Source: Allorhodopirellula solitaria | Lineage (GTDB): Bacteria; Planctomycetota; Planctomycetia; Pirellulales; Pirellulaceae | Direction: 5' to 3' | Assembly (NCBI RefSeq): GCF_007859855.1 | Contig: NZ_SJPK01000007.1 | Span: forward strand, 48,377-92,692 | Length of the DNA: 44,316 nt | Part shown: piece after piece, positions 1-10,114 of the stretch | Numbering within the stretch: position 1 is the first letter of the stretch | Layout of the letters: each line of letters starts with the position of its first letter | Made by a program: the position numbers and the translations under genes | The notes under the pieces: model-generated | The model's input: the letters and a program-made list of their open reading frames with translations, nothing else | Told to the model about the DNA's origin: nothing | The model's database searches: none

Positions 1-190
1 TTTGCAGGTCACGCTTGCCTCGCGTGATCGTATCGGGGTGACAGCCGAACAACTCAGCAACGTAACCGATCCCGCCATGGCCCAACTTGCTCGCTTCAAT
101 GGCCGCATACCGTCGTCGGTCCTTCTCGCTGAGCGATTCGTACAAATTCCGCATCTGCGTTTCAACATCGCCTCGGTAAACATTCTTCAT
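1..190 (-). CDS. ISAzo13-family transposase, N-terminal fragment cut by the window edge
   Basis: Reading the minus strand from an ATG at 190 gives about 63 residues with no stop before the window edge. It begins MKNVYRGDVETQMRNLYESL and continues with SEKDRRRYAAIEASKLGHGG and a helix-turn-helix-like stretch (YVAELFGCHPDTITRG). This matches the N-terminus of the ISAzo13 / 'Rhodopirellula transposase' DDE family (PF07592), where this region is the DNA-binding part; the catalytic DDE domain would lie outside the window. A good ribosome site (GGAGG) sits about 7 bases before the ATG, which supports the start. Whether the element is intact cannot be seen here. No terminal inverted repeat could be identified upstream because the other end is missing. 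Confidence 0.8.
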   Translation of the reverse strand, partial: MKNVYRGDVETQMRNLYESLSEKDRRRYAAIEASKLGHGGIGYVAELFGCHPDTITRGKRDLQ

Positions 191-737
191 CGCTGGCCTC
201 CGTGGAAAGTGACGAAACCAGTTTACACGTTTCCCGAAGTTGTTTCCGAACAGGTCCTTAGTCGGCCACCCTGGGTTGGCGAATCGTTCGCTGCCCGATT
301 TTCACCGCCGCCAAGTAGCTTAGTGCAACAACCGGAAACTGGTCGTTCCGCTGAACCATTGCACTGTCATCACCTCCGCGTCATCCTGCCATAATGGCAG
401 TCGCCGGAGCTGGCCGATGGGCCCAGGAAATCGAGGCTGCCATTTTTGTCGCTTGAACTTTTTTGCTAGCCGTTCGTTTTGTTTTTCCTTCGTGAATAGC
501 GTGCTAAACAGCCTGCTGCCTGTTTGGCACCCCTCTCAATCTGACGCAATATTTCACTCTGGCACAGTTCTTGCCACTCCTCTGGGCCGTTGAAAAAGTC
601 TGACATCCTGATCAACCAGCGGTACTGAGCACTCGGGGACACTGAGCACTCGGGGACGCTGTCAAACAATAAACACCACTTTTCTAGAACAAACCAGCCT
701 CGTGTTAAGCGGGGCGCCAGCCCTGCGGAGAAACAAA
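191..737. other. Gene-free region between transposase fragment and dnaK
   Basis: No convincing gene is seen in this 547-bp stretch. It should contain the end of the ISAzo13-type element and the dnaK promoter, but I could not fix either. A minus-strand frame from 606 to 466 (46 codons, beginning MSDFFNGPEEWQELC) has a plausible composition but no recognised family, so I do not call it. A 17-bp tandem repeat lies at 624-657. No clear sigma-70 or sigma-32 promoter was found. Confidence 0.6.
624..657. repeat. Two perfect tandem copies of a 17-bp unit upstream of dnaK
   Basis: The unit actgagcactcggggac occurs twice back to back (624-640 and 641-657), about 80 bases before the dnaK start. Each copy contains TGAGCACTC, which differs by one base from the HrcA/CIRCE half-site TTAGCACTC. 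The halves are direct rather than inverted, so this is not a canonical CIRCE operator. Confidence 0.85.
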
Positions 738-2669
738 ATGGCACAAGGCGAAAAAATCATCGGCATCGACCTCGGTACCACCAACAGCGTGGTGTCGATC
801 ATGGAGGGTAGCGAACCCAAAGTGATCCCCAACGCGGAAGGCAACCGCCTCACCCCGAGCGTCGTGGCGTTCACAGACAAGCAAGAGACGATCGTCGGCG
901 AACCCGCCCGACGGCAAGCTGTTACCAACCCGAAACGCACCGTCTACTCGGTCAAGCGATTCATGGGTCGGCGGCACAACGAAGTCGAATCGGAAGAAAA
1001 GATGGTGCCCTACGGCATCACTGGCGGAGCAGGCGACTATGTAAAAATCCAAGTCGGCGACAACGAATACACTCCGCAAGAAATCTCAGCTAAGGTGTTG
1101 CGGAAGCTCAAGGAATCCGCTGAGTCGTACCTCGGACACAAGGTCAACAAAGCCGTCATCACCGTCCCGGCGTACTTCAACGATGCCCAACGGCAAGCCA
1201 CCAAGGACGCCGGCCAGATCGCGGGCCTCGAAGTCGCTCGGATTATCAACGAGCCGACCGCCGCAGCCCTCGCTTATGGCCTGGACAAGAAAAAAGACGA
1301 AAGCATCATCGTGTTTGACCTCGGTGGTGGTACGTTTGACGTCTCGGTTCTCGAGGTCGCAGACAGTGGTGATGAAGAACAAGAGAGTCGCGTTTTCCAA
1401 GTCGTCTCGACGTCGGGTGACACACACCTTGGTGGTGACGATTTCGACGAAGCGCTGATTCACTATGTCGCTGACGAGTTCAAGAAAGAAAACGGCATCG
1501 ACCTCCGTAACGATGCGATGGCGTTGCAACGGTTGCAGGAAGCCTGCGAGAAGGCCAAGAAGGAACTCAGCACGCTGCCTGAGACCGACATCAACCTGCC
1601 CTTCATCACGATGGATGCTTCCGGTCCCAAACACTTGACCATGAAGATTACGCGATCGAAGTTCGAAGAGCTCATCGACAAGCTCGTCGACCGTTGCCGC
1701 GGTCCTGTCATGCAGGCTCTCAAGGACGCCGGCATGAGCCCGAGCGATATCGATGAAATCGTGTTGGTCGGCGGTAGCACTCGAGTGCCCAAGGTCCGGC
1801 AAGCAGTGAAGGACATCTTCGGCAAGGAACCTCACCAAGGCGTGAACCCGGATGAAGTGGTTGCCATCGGTGCCGCGATCCAAGGCAGCGTTCTCGCGGG
1901 TGACCGCACCGACGTGCTGCTGCTCGATGTGACCCCACTCACCCTCGGTATCGAAACCGAAGGCGGCGTGATGACCGCATTGGTCGAACGCAACACGACG
2001 GTTCCCGCAGAGAAGAAGAACGTCTTCAGCACCGCGGCCGATAACCAAACCGCCGTCACGGTGCGGGTGTTCCAAGGCGAACGCAAGATGGCGAACTCCA
2101 ACCGCTTGCTCGCTGAGTTCAATCTCGATGGGATTCCACCTTCCCCACGCGGTGTTCCGCAGATCGAAGTTAAGTTTGACATCGACCAAAACGGCATCCT
2201 GAGTGTTTCGGCGAAGGAACTCAAAACGGGCAAGGAAGCGCATGTCGAGATCAAAGACAGCGGAGCGTTGTCCGATGACGATATCTCGCAAATGAAGAAG
2301 GATGCGGAAGCCAATGCTGACGAAGACAAACGGCAGTTTGAGCTGGTCGAAGCACGCAACAAGGCCAGCCAACAGGTCTATCAACTCGAAAAACTGATGT
2401 CTGAAAATGCTGACAAACTCAGCGATGCCGACACCGCACCGATGAACTCCGCGATTGAGAAGGTCAAGACCGCCGCCGAGGGCGACGACTTGGCTGCGAT
2501 CAAGTCCGCATCGGACGAACTCGATGCGGCCTCGCAAGCCTTCAGCAAGGTCCTCTACGAAAAGACCGATGCTGCGGGCGAAGCAGGCGAAGGCCCAGCG
2601 GCGGGAGCAAACGCTTCTTCCGGTGACGACGACGACGCGGTTGACGCGGAATTCGAAGTCAAAGAGTAG
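738..2669 (+). CDS. dnaK: Molecular chaperone DnaK (Hsp70)
   Basis: ATP-driven cytoplasmic chaperone that binds exposed hydrophobic segments and works with DnaJ, GrpE and ClpB. The 643-residue product has the usual Hsp70 length. The nucleotide-binding domain opens with [11 protein letters not shown] near residue 10, followed by the phosphate-2 motif [13 protein letters not shown] and the adenosine motif [12 protein letters not shown]. The substrate-binding domain follows with [17 protein letters not shown], and the helical lid ends in an acidic tail [14 protein letters not shown] typical of bacterial DnaK. The frame is open 36 bases further upstream, but the ATG at 738 has a GGAG ribosome site about 7 bases before it and gives the conserved [13 protein letters not shown] start. 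No grpE or dnaJ lies nearby; clpB follows on the same strand after 150 bp that contains two hairpins, so the two are probably separate transcripts of one stress regulon. Confidence 0.98.
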   Translation: MAQGEKIIGIDLGTTNSVVSIMEGSEPKVIPNAEGNRLTPSVVAFTDKQETIVGEPARRQAVTNPKRTVYSVKRFMGRRHNEVESEEKMVPYGITGGAGDYVKIQVGDNEYTPQEISAKVLRKLKESAESYLGHKVNKAVITVPAYFNDAQRQATKDAGQIAGLEVARIINEPTAAALAYGLDKKKDESIIVFDLGGGTFDVSVLEVADSGDEEQESRVFQVVSTSGDTHLGGDDFDEALIHYVADEFKKENGIDLRNDAMALQRLQEACEKAKKELSTLPETDINLPFITMDASGPKHLTMKITRSKFEELIDKLVDRCRGPVMQALKDAGMSPSDIDEIVLVGGSTRVPKVRQAVKDIFGKEPHQGVNPDEVVAIGAAIQGSVLAGDRTDVLLLDVTPLTLGIETEGGVMTALVERNTTVPAEKKNVFSTAADNQTAVTVRVFQGERKMANSNRLLAEFNLDGIPPSPRGVPQIEVKFDIDQNGILSVSAKELKTGKEAHVEIKDSGALSDDDISQMKKDAEANADEDKRQFELVEARNKASQQVYQLEKLMSENADKLSDADTAPMNSAIEKVKTAAEGDDLAAIKSASDELDAASQAFSKVLYEKTDAAGEAGEGPAAGANASSGDDDDAVDAEFEVKE

Positions 2670-2689
2670 AGCTTCTAGCTTCTAGAAAA

Positions 2690-2707
2690 ACGGGCCTTCG
2701 GGCCCGT
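2690..2707 (+). terminator. GC-rich TTCG-loop hairpin after dnaK
   Basis: A perfect 7-bp stem (ACGGGCC/GGCCCGT) is closed by a TTCG tetraloop 20 bases after the dnaK stop. There is no T-run downstream on the plus strand, so it may act as an RNA-stabilising end or a weak terminator. The A-run just before it could serve as a U-tract only for minus-strand transcription. Confidence 0.55.
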
Positions 2708-2718
2708 CGAGATTGGTT

Positions 2719-2746
2719 GAGCGTTTCGGTATTCGCCGAAACGCTC
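2719..2746 (+). terminator. Second hairpin between dnaK and clpB
   Basis: An 11-bp perfect stem (gagcgtttcgg with its complement) encloses a 6-base loop. It follows the TTCG hairpin by 11 bases. No T-run follows. The two hairpins in tandem suggest the dnaK transcript ends or is processed here. Confidence 0.5.
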
Positions 2747-2819
2747 GACCGGTTTCGCGACTCTCCTGTTCCTGTTGGTATTTGACGGACCACGACTCAC
2801 TCACCTCTGAGCAGTTTCC

Positions 2820-5519
2820 ATGGCGTTTCGATTCGATAAATTAACCACCCAGGCTCAGAGCACGGTTGCCGAAGCGCAAGATCAGGCGACCGAGGCCGGC
2901 AACGCGGAGATCACACCTCTGCACTTACTCGGCGCAGCCATGGCGCAGTCCGGCGGCATCACCAAGCCGATGCTCGAGAAACTCAATGTCGACACCCAGT
3001 CGCTGCAGGGGCTAATCGAGAGCGAACTGGAAAAACTGCCTCGGAGCAGCGGTGGCGGCCAGCCCCGTGTGAGCTCGAAGTTGCAGGAGGTCTTCCAAGC
3101 CGCCGATGAGGCGGCCCAGTCACTCAAAGACGAGTATGTCAGCACCGAGCATTTACTGCTCGGTCTGGCGCGGATCGAAAACACAGCCAAGAACCTGCTC
3201 GCTATGTCCGGCGTCACCGCGGACGACTTGCTCAAAGCAGCCAGTGAGATCCGCGGTTCTGCGCGGGTCACCGATCCCAACGCCGAGGCGACGTATCAAG
3301 CACTCGAGAAGTATGGCATCGATCTGACTCAGTTGGCCGAATCCGGGAAACTCGACCCCGTGATTGGGCGTGACAACGAGATCCGCCGCGTCATCCAGGT
3401 CCTCTCGCGACGCACCAAAAACAATCCGGTCCTGATCGGCCAACCCGGTGTCGGCAAGACCGCCATCGCCGAGGGACTCGCCCTGCGAATCTTTGAGGGC
3501 GACGTTCCCCAAAGCCTCAAGGGAAAACGCGTGATCTCGCTCGACATGGGCGCGCTCGTGGCAGGTGCAAAATTCCGAGGCGATTTCGAAGAACGACTGA
3601 AAGCTGTCCTTCGCGAGGTCAAGGATTCCGATGGTGGCGTGGTGCTGTTTATCGACGAATTGCACCTTGTCGTTGGTGCGGGCAACGCGGAAGGTTCCGC
3701 CGATGCAGCGAACCTGCTCAAACCGGAACTGGCGCGGGGCACGCTGCGCTGCATCGGAGCGACAACACTCGATGAGTACCGCCAAAACATCGAGAAGGAC
3801 GCCGCGCTCGAACGACGGTTTCAACCCGTCTTCGTGGGCGAACCTAACATCGAAGACACGATCGCGATCCTGCGTGGCTTGAAATCTCGCTATGAGTCGC
3901 ACCACGGCGTGCGGATCACCGACAGCGCCCTCGTGGCGGCGGCGAATCTCTCGAGCCGATACATCGCCGATCGCTTTCTGCCCGATAAAGCCATCGATTT
4001 GGTCGATGAGGCCGCCAGCCGATTGGCGATGGAAAAGGAATCGGTTCCCGAACCGATCGATCGCCTGCAACGTCGACTGCGACAACTCGAACTCGCCCAT
4101 CGGCAACTCGTCGACGAATCAGAAGCTTCGGCCGTTGAAAAACGCACCGAAGTCGAAGACGAGATGGACGAAGTCAAAGCAGAGCTCGCTAGTTTGAAAG
4201 AACAGTGGGAGGCCGAAAAGATGGGTCTCGACGACGTCCAATCGATTCGCCAGGAAGCCGAGCAACTTCAACATCGCTTCGCGAAACTCGATTCCGAAGC
4301 CAAGGAGAAGCAACTGCGCGGCGACAGTCCTGAAGACCTGTACCGTGAGATGCTGCAGGTCCAAACCCGTCAACGCGAACTGCAGGTACGTATCGAAGAG
4401 GTCGAGGCCGCCGAGAATGCGAAAGCTGCGGCCGATGTCGAAGAGCGAGCCGATGCCTCCGAGCGCGACGATGCCGATCAGCGGCGGTTGCTGCGGCAGG
4501 AAGTCACCGAAGAAGAGATCGCAGAAGTCGTCAGCACGTGGACCGGTGTGCCGGTCTCGCGGATGATGGAAACCGAGCGGGCCAAACTACTGGTCATGGA
4601 AGAACGCCTGCACCAACGAGTCATCGGGCAAGACGAGGCCGTCACCGCGGTGTCCAATGCCGTTCGCCGCAGCCGCAGTGGACTGCAAGACCCGCATCGG
4701 CCGATCGGATCGTTCCTATTTCTGGGACCTACCGGTGTCGGCAAAACCGAACTCTGCAAAGCGCTCGCCGAAGTCATGTTCGATGACGATTCCGCGATGG
4801 TGCGAATCGACATGAGTGAGTTCATGGAACGGCACAGCGTCTCGCGATTAATCGGCGCCCCTCCCGGATATGTGGGATACGAAGAGGGCGGCAAACTGAC
4901 CGAGGCGGTCCGCCGGCGCCCCTATGCCGTGATCCTCCTCGACGAGATGGAGAAGGCCCATCCCGACGTGTTCAATATCCTGCTGCAAGTCCTTGATGAC
5001 GGGCGGCTGACCGATGGCCAAGGCCGGACCGTCGATTTCACCAATGCCGTCATCGTCATGACCAGCAACGTCGGCAGCCAGGTGATCCAGCGAGTGACCG
5101 AAGAAGGCGGTGAAGAGGAGGAGATGCGCTCAGCCGTCCACGAGGCTCTCAAAGCGCGGTTCCTGCCTGAGTTTCTCAACCGGGTGGACGACATCGTGAT
5201 CTTCCATCCGCTGCAGCAATCCCAGATTCGTCACATTGTCGATCTACAGCTCGATGAACTGCGGAAGAGACTCGCCGTTCGCGGCCTGTCTCTCAACATC
5301 ACTCCTGCTGCACTCGATGAGCTGGCAGCTGTCGGATACGACCCTGCCTACGGTGCCCGGCCGCTCAAACGAGCGATCCAGCGGGAGGTGCAAAACCCGC
5401 TTGCCAGTGCGTTGTTGAAGAACGACTATTCCGAAGGATCGACCATTGAAGTCGATTTCCAAGACGGGAACTTTGTGTTCGGTGGGAGTTCGGCTACGCA
5501 ATCAGACTCAGAAGATTGA
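2820..5519 (+). CDS. clpB: ATP-dependent chaperone/disaggregase ClpB (Hsp100)
   Basis: Hexameric AAA+ disaggregase that pulls proteins out of aggregates in cooperation with DnaK, encoded just upstream. The 899 residues show the full ClpB layout: Clp N-terminal domain (about 1-150), AAA+ domain 1 with Walker A GQPGVGKT at 207-214 and Walker B FIDEL near 277-281, a ClpB-specific coiled-coil middle domain (about 410-550), AAA+ domain 2 with Walker A GPTGVGKT at 636-643, and a C-terminal D2-small domain. The pore loop [11 protein letters not shown] and arginine-finger region [10 protein letters not shown] are present. The middle domain separates it from ClpA and ClpC. One oddity is [10 protein letters not shown] after Walker B1, where most ClpB proteins have DELHT. 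The ATG at 2820 gives the canonical N-terminus; no strong ribosome site precedes it. Confidence 0.98.
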   Translation: MAFRFDKLTTQAQSTVAEAQDQATEAGNAEITPLHLLGAAMAQSGGITKPMLEKLNVDTQSLQGLIESELEKLPRSSGGGQPRVSSKLQEVFQAADEAAQSLKDEYVSTEHLLLGLARIENTAKNLLAMSGVTADDLLKAASEIRGSARVTDPNAEATYQALEKYGIDLTQLAESGKLDPVIGRDNEIRRVIQVLSRRTKNNPVLIGQPGVGKTAIAEGLALRIFEGDVPQSLKGKRVISLDMGALVAGAKFRGDFEERLKAVLREVKDSDGGVVLFIDELHLVVGAGNAEGSADAANLLKPELARGTLRCIGATTLDEYRQNIEKDAALERRFQPVFVGEPNIEDTIAILRGLKSRYESHHGVRITDSALVAAANLSSRYIADRFLPDKAIDLVDEAASRLAMEKESVPEPIDRLQRRLRQLELAHRQLVDESEASAVEKRTEVEDEMDEVKAELASLKEQWEAEKMGLDDVQSIRQEAEQLQHRFAKLDSEAKEKQLRGDSPEDLYREMLQVQTRQRELQVRIEEVEAAENAKAAADVEERADASERDDADQRRLLRQEVTEEEIAEVVSTWTGVPVSRMMETERAKLLVMEERLHQRVIGQDEAVTAVSNAVRRSRSGLQDPHRPIGSFLFLGPTGVGKTELCKALAEVMFDDDSAMVRIDMSEFMERHSVSRLIGAPPGYVGYEEGGKLTEAVRRRPYAVILLDEMEKAHPDVFNILLQVLDDGRLTDGQGRTVDFTNAVIVMTSNVGSQVIQRVTEEGGEEEEMRSAVHEALKARFLPEFLNRVDDIVIFHPLQQSQIRHIVDLQLDELRKRLAVRGLSLNITPAALDELAAVGYDPAYGARPLKRAIQREVQNPLASALLKNDYSEGSTIEVDFQDGNFVFGGSSATQSDSED

Positions 5520-5541
5520 TTCAGCAGATTGCAGTTTTAAA

Positions 5542-5706
5542 TTAGCGTGGTTGCCCGCCGTTCTCTAAGAGCGGGTCTCGCCTGGCGTCGAGTAGCTCGG
5601 CGGTGATCGCATGAGCGTTGTCGAACGGACACCAGTTCGTTTCAACTCCCTTGCGTTCCAGCATTTCGCGTAGACGCTCTGAGTCCGCAAACGAGAGCAC
5701 CTCGTC
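5542..5706 (-). pseudogene. Remnant: C-terminal tail of a carboxylesterase/phospholipase-type hydrolase
   Basis: On the minus strand, about 54 codons ending at a stop at 5542-5544 read like the last strand and helix of an alpha/beta-hydrolase: DEVLSFADSERLREMLERKG, then CPFDNAHAITAELLD. In the carboxylesterase/phospholipase family this region carries the catalytic Asp (D-x-V) and His (H-x-I). The rest of the gene, including the nucleophile elbow, is absent: the same frame beyond 5706 runs antisense to an unrelated remnant. I infer a truncated dead gene. The resemblance is to family motifs recalled from memory and no alignment was run. Confidence 0.5.
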
Positions 5707-5722
5707 ACGCCGGTCATTACTC

Positions 5723-5941
5723 CGCCAGCGGCAAAGCACCCAACTCAAGGAAGAAGCGGCGAAAACGCAGGAGCACTCGGCGACTTTGAAACCGGAGCCT
5801 TTGGAAGCCAGGCAACTGCTGGTCGCCAATATCTTTCATAACGACTTCATGCCGACAACTTCGGATCGAGACGACGTTGCATCGACTGTTGATACGATCA
5901 CCACCCTCGAACGCATGAACCAGCCATTCGACCGCGGTGGT
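5723..5941 (+). pseudogene. Remnant: N-terminus of a LEPR-XLL protein with a dockerin-like stretch
   Basis: Plus-strand codons read TLKPEPLEARQLLVANIFHN, a clear planctomycetal LEPR-XLL signature (LEPLExRxLLxAN), followed by DRDDVASTVDTITTLERMNQ, which resembles a degraded dockerin-type segment (usual form DVNxDGxVSxxDALxxINRLN). The frame runs into unrelated sequence and stops at 6082, with no start codon or ribosome site that belongs to it. It abuts the opposite-strand hydrolase remnant, so two genes were probably joined by a deletion and then decayed. Confidence 0.55.
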
Positions 5942-6090
5942 TTGCAGACACACGGTCCCGGCAGAATCGCAGATCCCTATAATGGTGTCGAGTTACCGCC
6001 GGCTAGTCGGTTTCGCCAGCGACGCACGGAGCTTAGAATCGAGACCGCTCTGACCCTTGTTTTGCCTCCTTGTTTCATCTAGTTGACGAG

Positions 6091-6927
6091 ATGCTCATGT
6101 TACGTTTTGTTTTGCTGTGCCAGCTCATGGCAGGTCTAGTGTTTGCGTTGAATGGCTACGCCGATGACGTGCATCCAATGCCGCTGATCCTTGCCCATCG
6201 GGGAGGCGCGTTCGAGTTCGAGGAGAACACGATGGAGGGATTCCGGGCTTGCTACGAGCGCGGGATTCGTGGCTATGAAACGGACATTCGGATGACCAAG
6301 GACGGCGTGTTGGTCCTGTTGCATGACGATAGCCTGGACCGGACTCACAATGCCAGCGGCCCAGTCGAAGAGAAGACGGCGGCTGAACTGAAGGATGTGC
6401 AGACAAAGAAGGGCCAATCCTTCTTACTGCTGGAGGATTTCCTCGCCTATTTCCAGGACAAACCGGGTGTGTACCTGGAATTGGAGATGAAGACCAGCAA
6501 CAAGGAATTGTATCCCGACGCCCGAATCGCTGAGTACTGCGACAAGCTGTATGCGATGGCCAAGAAGTACAAGCCAACGGATTCAGACTATCTCTTCACA
6601 TCATTTGACGAACGACCTTTGGTGGCGATGCGCAAGCTGGACGTGCATTGGCCGATAGCGATCATTGCCAGCAAACCGCTGTCGCTTGAATTCATCAAGC
6701 GCGCCGAACGATTGCAGGCGACGCACATCGCGTGTCAAATTTCGGGGACTTCGCGTGAGATGGTGCAGCAGGCACAAAAACTGGGGTACAAAATCAACGG
6801 CTGGCCCGGCCGCAAGGTGGAGGATTACTACTTGGCGATCGGTCTGGGACTGGACGTTGCCTGCACAGACATCCCGACGGTGATTCAGCAGACCAAGGAG
6901 GATCTGCCGGCGCGAGACAAGGAGTGA
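6091..6927 (+). CDS. Secreted glycerophosphodiester phosphodiesterase
   Basis: Hydrolyses glycerophosphodiesters to sn-glycerol 3-phosphate and an alcohol, so it would recycle phospholipid head groups. The 278-residue product starts with a hydrophobic signal peptide (about residues 1-25, ending ALNGYADD). The GDPD core follows: LAHRGG with catalytic His36, EENTMEGF, YETDIRMTKDG and LLHDDSLDRT, the metal and catalytic residues of the family (TIM barrel). The end of the barrel is seen as INGWPG and DVACTDIP. The frame extends upstream to a TTG at 6070, but ATG 6091 (or 6097) places the signal peptide correctly. It stands alone between gene remnants and the histidine kinase. Export to the periplasm is inferred from the signal peptide. 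Confidence 0.9.
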   Translation: MLMLRFVLLCQLMAGLVFALNGYADDVHPMPLILAHRGGAFEFEENTMEGFRACYERGIRGYETDIRMTKDGVLVLLHDDSLDRTHNASGPVEEKTAAELKDVQTKKGQSFLLLEDFLAYFQDKPGVYLELEMKTSNKELYPDARIAEYCDKLYAMAKKYKPTDSDYLFTSFDERPLVAMRKLDVHWPIAIIASKPLSLEFIKRAERLQATHIACQISGTSREMVQQAQKLGYKINGWPGRKVEDYYLAIGLGLDVACTDIPTVIQQTKEDLPARDKE

Positions 6928-7143
6928 ACGAGCGACTGGTCTGTGCCGGCGATCCCGAATGGACCGCGAAACTGCCCGGTACAGTCGACTCATTGTTCGA
7001 CGTATACAGTTCAGATAATCCGTTTCGCAGGTAGATGCGTTTCGCGGGGGTCACTGACGGCCCAACAATCGCGTCACTCAGATTTGGCGTACGTCGAGCG
7101 GCAGGCTCTTGGCCAGTGGGCTGAGCCGGATTAAGTTAGGTGA

Positions 7144-10089
7144 ATGATTGTTCAGCGAACTCTATTTGCCCTGGTCGTATGCGTGCTGTATTTGCCCTTG
7201 GTCAGCGGCCAAGATGTCACCGACGATCTGCTTACTGCTGAGGAGCGGGCGTGGCTTGCCGAGCATCCCGGCATTCGGATGGCACCAACGCCCGACTACC
7301 CGCCGGCTGAGTGGTTCGATGAACAGGGAAACTACCAGGGGATCACGTCCGACTATGTCGATGAGTTGGAGCGGTTATTAGGGATTGAGTTTGAGATCGT
7401 CCAAACGGACTCCTGGTCCGAGAATCTTCGCATGCTGCGCGAGCGTGAAGTCGACATGTTTCCCTTGGGAGCTGAAACGGCAGATCGGCTCGAATACTCT
7501 CGGTTCACCCAGCCCTACATTCACTTTCCGGCCGTGATTTTGGTGCGCCACGGCGACGAACATCTCGACATGGATGCGCTCCGGGGTCAACGGGTTGCCG
7601 TGGCCGAGGGCTATGCCACTCATCGCTATTTGGAAACCGACCACCCGGAACTTGAACTTGTCCCCGTGCTGTCGGCTCGGGAAGGCCTGTTTGCGGTTTC
7701 CTCGGGGGCCGTTTCCGCGTTCATCAGCGACTACGCTTCAGCATCCTACGTGATCGAAAACGAAGGCATTGCTAACGTGCGAGTTGCCGGGGAAGCAGGG
7801 TACGTGTACCACATGGGATGCTGTGTGCGTAGCGATTGGCCGGAACTGGTCAGCATCTTGCAGAAGGGGCTCGATGCGATCTCACCGCAACGACGCAAGG
7901 AAATCACAAACCGCTGGATTTCTCCCCTCCCACCGCCCACACCAATCTACCGCCAAAGGGGATTTTGGGCTGTCGTCGTGGCGACACTGGCCTTGATTGT
8001 AGGCATCTTCGCCTGGAACCGATCGCTCAAACGCATCGTCTTGCAGCGTACCGAGGAATTGCGACAGCACCGCGATACCCTGGAGGAAACGGTCCAACGC
8101 CGGACTGCCGAACTGGACGAAGCTCGCATCGCCGCGGAGTCGGCCAGTCAGGCCAAGGGAGATTTCTTGGCCAACATGAGCCATGAGATTCGCACGCCCA
8201 TGAATGCCATCATCGGCATGTCCGAATTGGCACTCGACACCGACCTGGATCGCGAACAGCGCGAGTACTTGCAAACGGTGCTGTCGTCCGGTGAAGCCCT
8301 CTTGATGTTGATCAACGACATCCTGGACTTCTCCAAAATTGAAGCCGGCAAGTTAGATCTGGACAGTATCCGATTCAAACTGCGCGATGTGTTGGGCGAT
8401 GCCACGCACACCCTCGCGGTACGTGCACACAAAAAAGGTCTCGAACTGGCTTGCCATGTGCTCCCCGAAGTTCCCGAATACCTGATCGGTGACCCCGGCC
8501 GTCTCCGGCAGATCATCGTCAACCTGATCGGAAACGCGGTCAAGTTTACCGAAGAAGGAGAGGTTGTCTTAAAGGTCGACGTCGAATCTCAGAATGAGGA
8601 TTCTGTCGTCTTGCACTTCGCCGTCTCGGACACGGGCATTGGGATTCCGGATCACTTGATCGACAAAATTTTTGGTGCATTTGATCAAGCCGATACCTCG
8701 ACCAGTCGCAAGTTTGGGGGTACCGGATTGGGGTTGTCGATTTCCAAACAACTCGTGGCCTTGATGGACGGTCGGATTTGGGCCGAGAGCACGGTAGGCA
8801 TCGGCACGACGTTTCACTGCACCGCGAGTTTCGGTGTCCAGGATCCCGATACGATTCCGGTGGCGGCTGAATTGAGTGAGCTGCAAGGTTTGAAAGTCTT
8901 GGTGGTCGACGACAACGAGACGAACCTCAAGATTTTGAATGAGATGCTGTCGCACTGGGGACTTGTGCCGACCATCGTCGACAGCCCGCAAGGTGCCATG
9001 CACCTGCTAGGTGGCGATGATTCCAAGTCGCCGTTCCAACTGATTCTGTCTGATGTCAACATGCCGGGCATGGACGGATTCGACTTTCTCAGCTGGGTTC
9101 GCGCCCGACCCCAATTGGAAAAAATCACAGCCATGATGCTGACTTCGTCGCGCAGCAGTGGCGATTCAGCGCGCGCCAAAGCCATTAATGTGGCGGCACT
9201 GCTAACGAAACCCATCAAGCAATCGCAACTGTTGGAAGAGATCGAGACGGCGATGGGGGCGAGTGGTGCCCTGAAGCCAAAGTCGGAAACATCGGATGAC
9301 GGCGATCCGTCCGTGGTCGGACCTTTGCACATTTTATTGGCCGAAGATCACCCTCCCAATCAACAGTTGGCAGTGCGGCTGCTGGAGAAGCATGGTCACA
9401 CCATCGTGGTCGCCAATAATGGTCGCGAAGCCATTGAGGCCTTGAAGCACGAACGGTTCGACTTGCTGCTGACGGACATTCAGATGCCTGAGATGGACGG
9501 CTTCGCGGCTACCAAGGTTATCCGTGAATCTGAAGAAGGAACCCACCAACATTTGCCGATCATCGCCATGACCGCACACGCGATGAAGGGTGACGCTCAA
9601 CGCTGCCTCGACGGTGGTATGGACGGCTACGTCTCTAAACCCGTGCGAAGAAAAGCCCTTTACGCCGCGATCGATGAAGTGATGCAAAACGCAGTCGCGC
9701 CTCAGCCAGTAGCCGAGGCCAGCAAACCCGCAGATACGTCCGAGGTTGACGCTAGGAAGGTCTTCGATGAAGAAGAGCTGAAACTAGAGTATGAGGGTGA
9801 TGAAGACCTGCTGGCCGACATGATTGAGTCTTATTTCCAGCTCGTGCCCCAATTGATCAGTGATCTGGAAACTGCGATCGAAAAAAACGATGCCGCAGCC
9901 GTATGCGAGACCGCCCATACACTCAAAGGCGGCAGCGGTAATTTTTTCGCGGACGCCGCCTTCACCTCTGCTCAAACGCTCGAACAAATGGGCAAGGACG
10001 AAAACTTGTCGCATGCCACTGCGGCCTGGCAGCAACTGCGAGACGATCTGGTTAGCCTGGAAACAGAACTGCGACGATGCGTTGGATAA
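7144..10089 (+). CDS. Hybrid sensor histidine kinase with periplasmic solute-binding sensor, two receivers and HPt
   Basis: A 981-residue membrane kinase of the BvgS/EvgS type. Order of parts: signal peptide (1-22); one bacterial extracellular solute-binding domain (about 30-262, [18 protein letters not shown] and later [12 protein letters not shown]), which probably binds an amino acid or similar small ligand; one membrane segment (about 273-293); a coiled coil; HisKA with phospho-acceptor His347 in [11 protein letters not shown]; HATPase with N-box from N460, DTGIGIP and [16 protein letters not shown]1 with Asp637 ([11 protein letters not shown]); REC2 with Asp778 ([11 protein letters not shown]); and HPt with His925 ([12 protein letters not shown]). 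It therefore holds an entire internal His-Asp-His relay. The next gene is a REC-PP2C response regulator 391 bp downstream, a likely but unproven partner. ATG 7144 gives a good signal peptide. Confidence 0.95.
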   Translation: MIVQRTLFALVVCVLYLPLVSGQDVTDDLLTAEERAWLAEHPGIRMAPTPDYPPAEWFDEQGNYQGITSDYVDELERLLGIEFEIVQTDSWSENLRMLREREVDMFPLGAETADRLEYSRFTQPYIHFPAVILVRHGDEHLDMDALRGQRVAVAEGYATHRYLETDHPELELVPVLSAREGLFAVSSGAVSAFISDYASASYVIENEGIANVRVAGEAGYVYHMGCCVRSDWPELVSILQKGLDAISPQRRKEITNRWISPLPPPTPIYRQRGFWAVVVATLALIVGIFAWNRSLKRIVLQRTEELRQHRDTLEETVQRRTAELDEARIAAESASQAKGDFLANMSHEIRTPMNAIIGMSELALDTDLDREQREYLQTVLSSGEALLMLINDILDFSKIEAGKLDLDSIRFKLRDVLGDATHTLAVRAHKKGLELACHVLPEVPEYLIGDPGRLRQIIVNLIGNAVKFTEEGEVVLKVDVESQNEDSVVLHFAVSDTGIGIPDHLIDKIFGAFDQADTSTSRKFGGTGLGLSISKQLVALMDGRIWAESTVGIGTTFHCTASFGVQDPDTIPVAAELSELQGLKVLVVDDNETNLKILNEMLSHWGLVPTIVDSPQGAMHLLGGDDSKSPFQLILSDVNMPGMDGFDFLSWVRARPQLEKITAMMLTSSRSSGDSARAKAINVAALLTKPIKQSQLLEEIETAMGASGALKPKSETSDDGDPSVVGPLHILLAEDHPPNQQLAVRLLEKHGHTIVVANNGREAIEALKHERFDLLLTDIQMPEMDGFAATKVIRESEEGTHQHLPIIAMTAHAMKGDAQRCLDGGMDGYVSKPVRRKALYAAIDEVMQNAVAPQPVAEASKPADTSEVDARKVFDEEELKLEYEGDEDLLADMIESYFQLVPQLISDLETAIEKNDAAAVCETAHTLKGGSGNFFADAAFTSAQTLEQMGKDENLSHATAAWQQLRDDLVSLETELRRCVG

Positions 10090-10114
10090 TGGCACAGTGA
10101 TAGAGCTGGCTGTC

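Noticed and set aside
466-606. Small minus-strand gene (46 codons, MSDFFNGPEEW)
   Set aside because: No family, no ribosome site, and the frame continues through the 17-bp repeat, which suggests non-coding sequence.
624-657. A canonical CIRCE operator
   Set aside because: The two half-site-like sequences are direct, not inverted, and spaced for a tandem repeat.
1086-2537. A 483-codon antisense open frame opposite dnaK
   Set aside because: It mirrors dnaK codon usage and has no family or start signal; dnaK is certain on the other strand.
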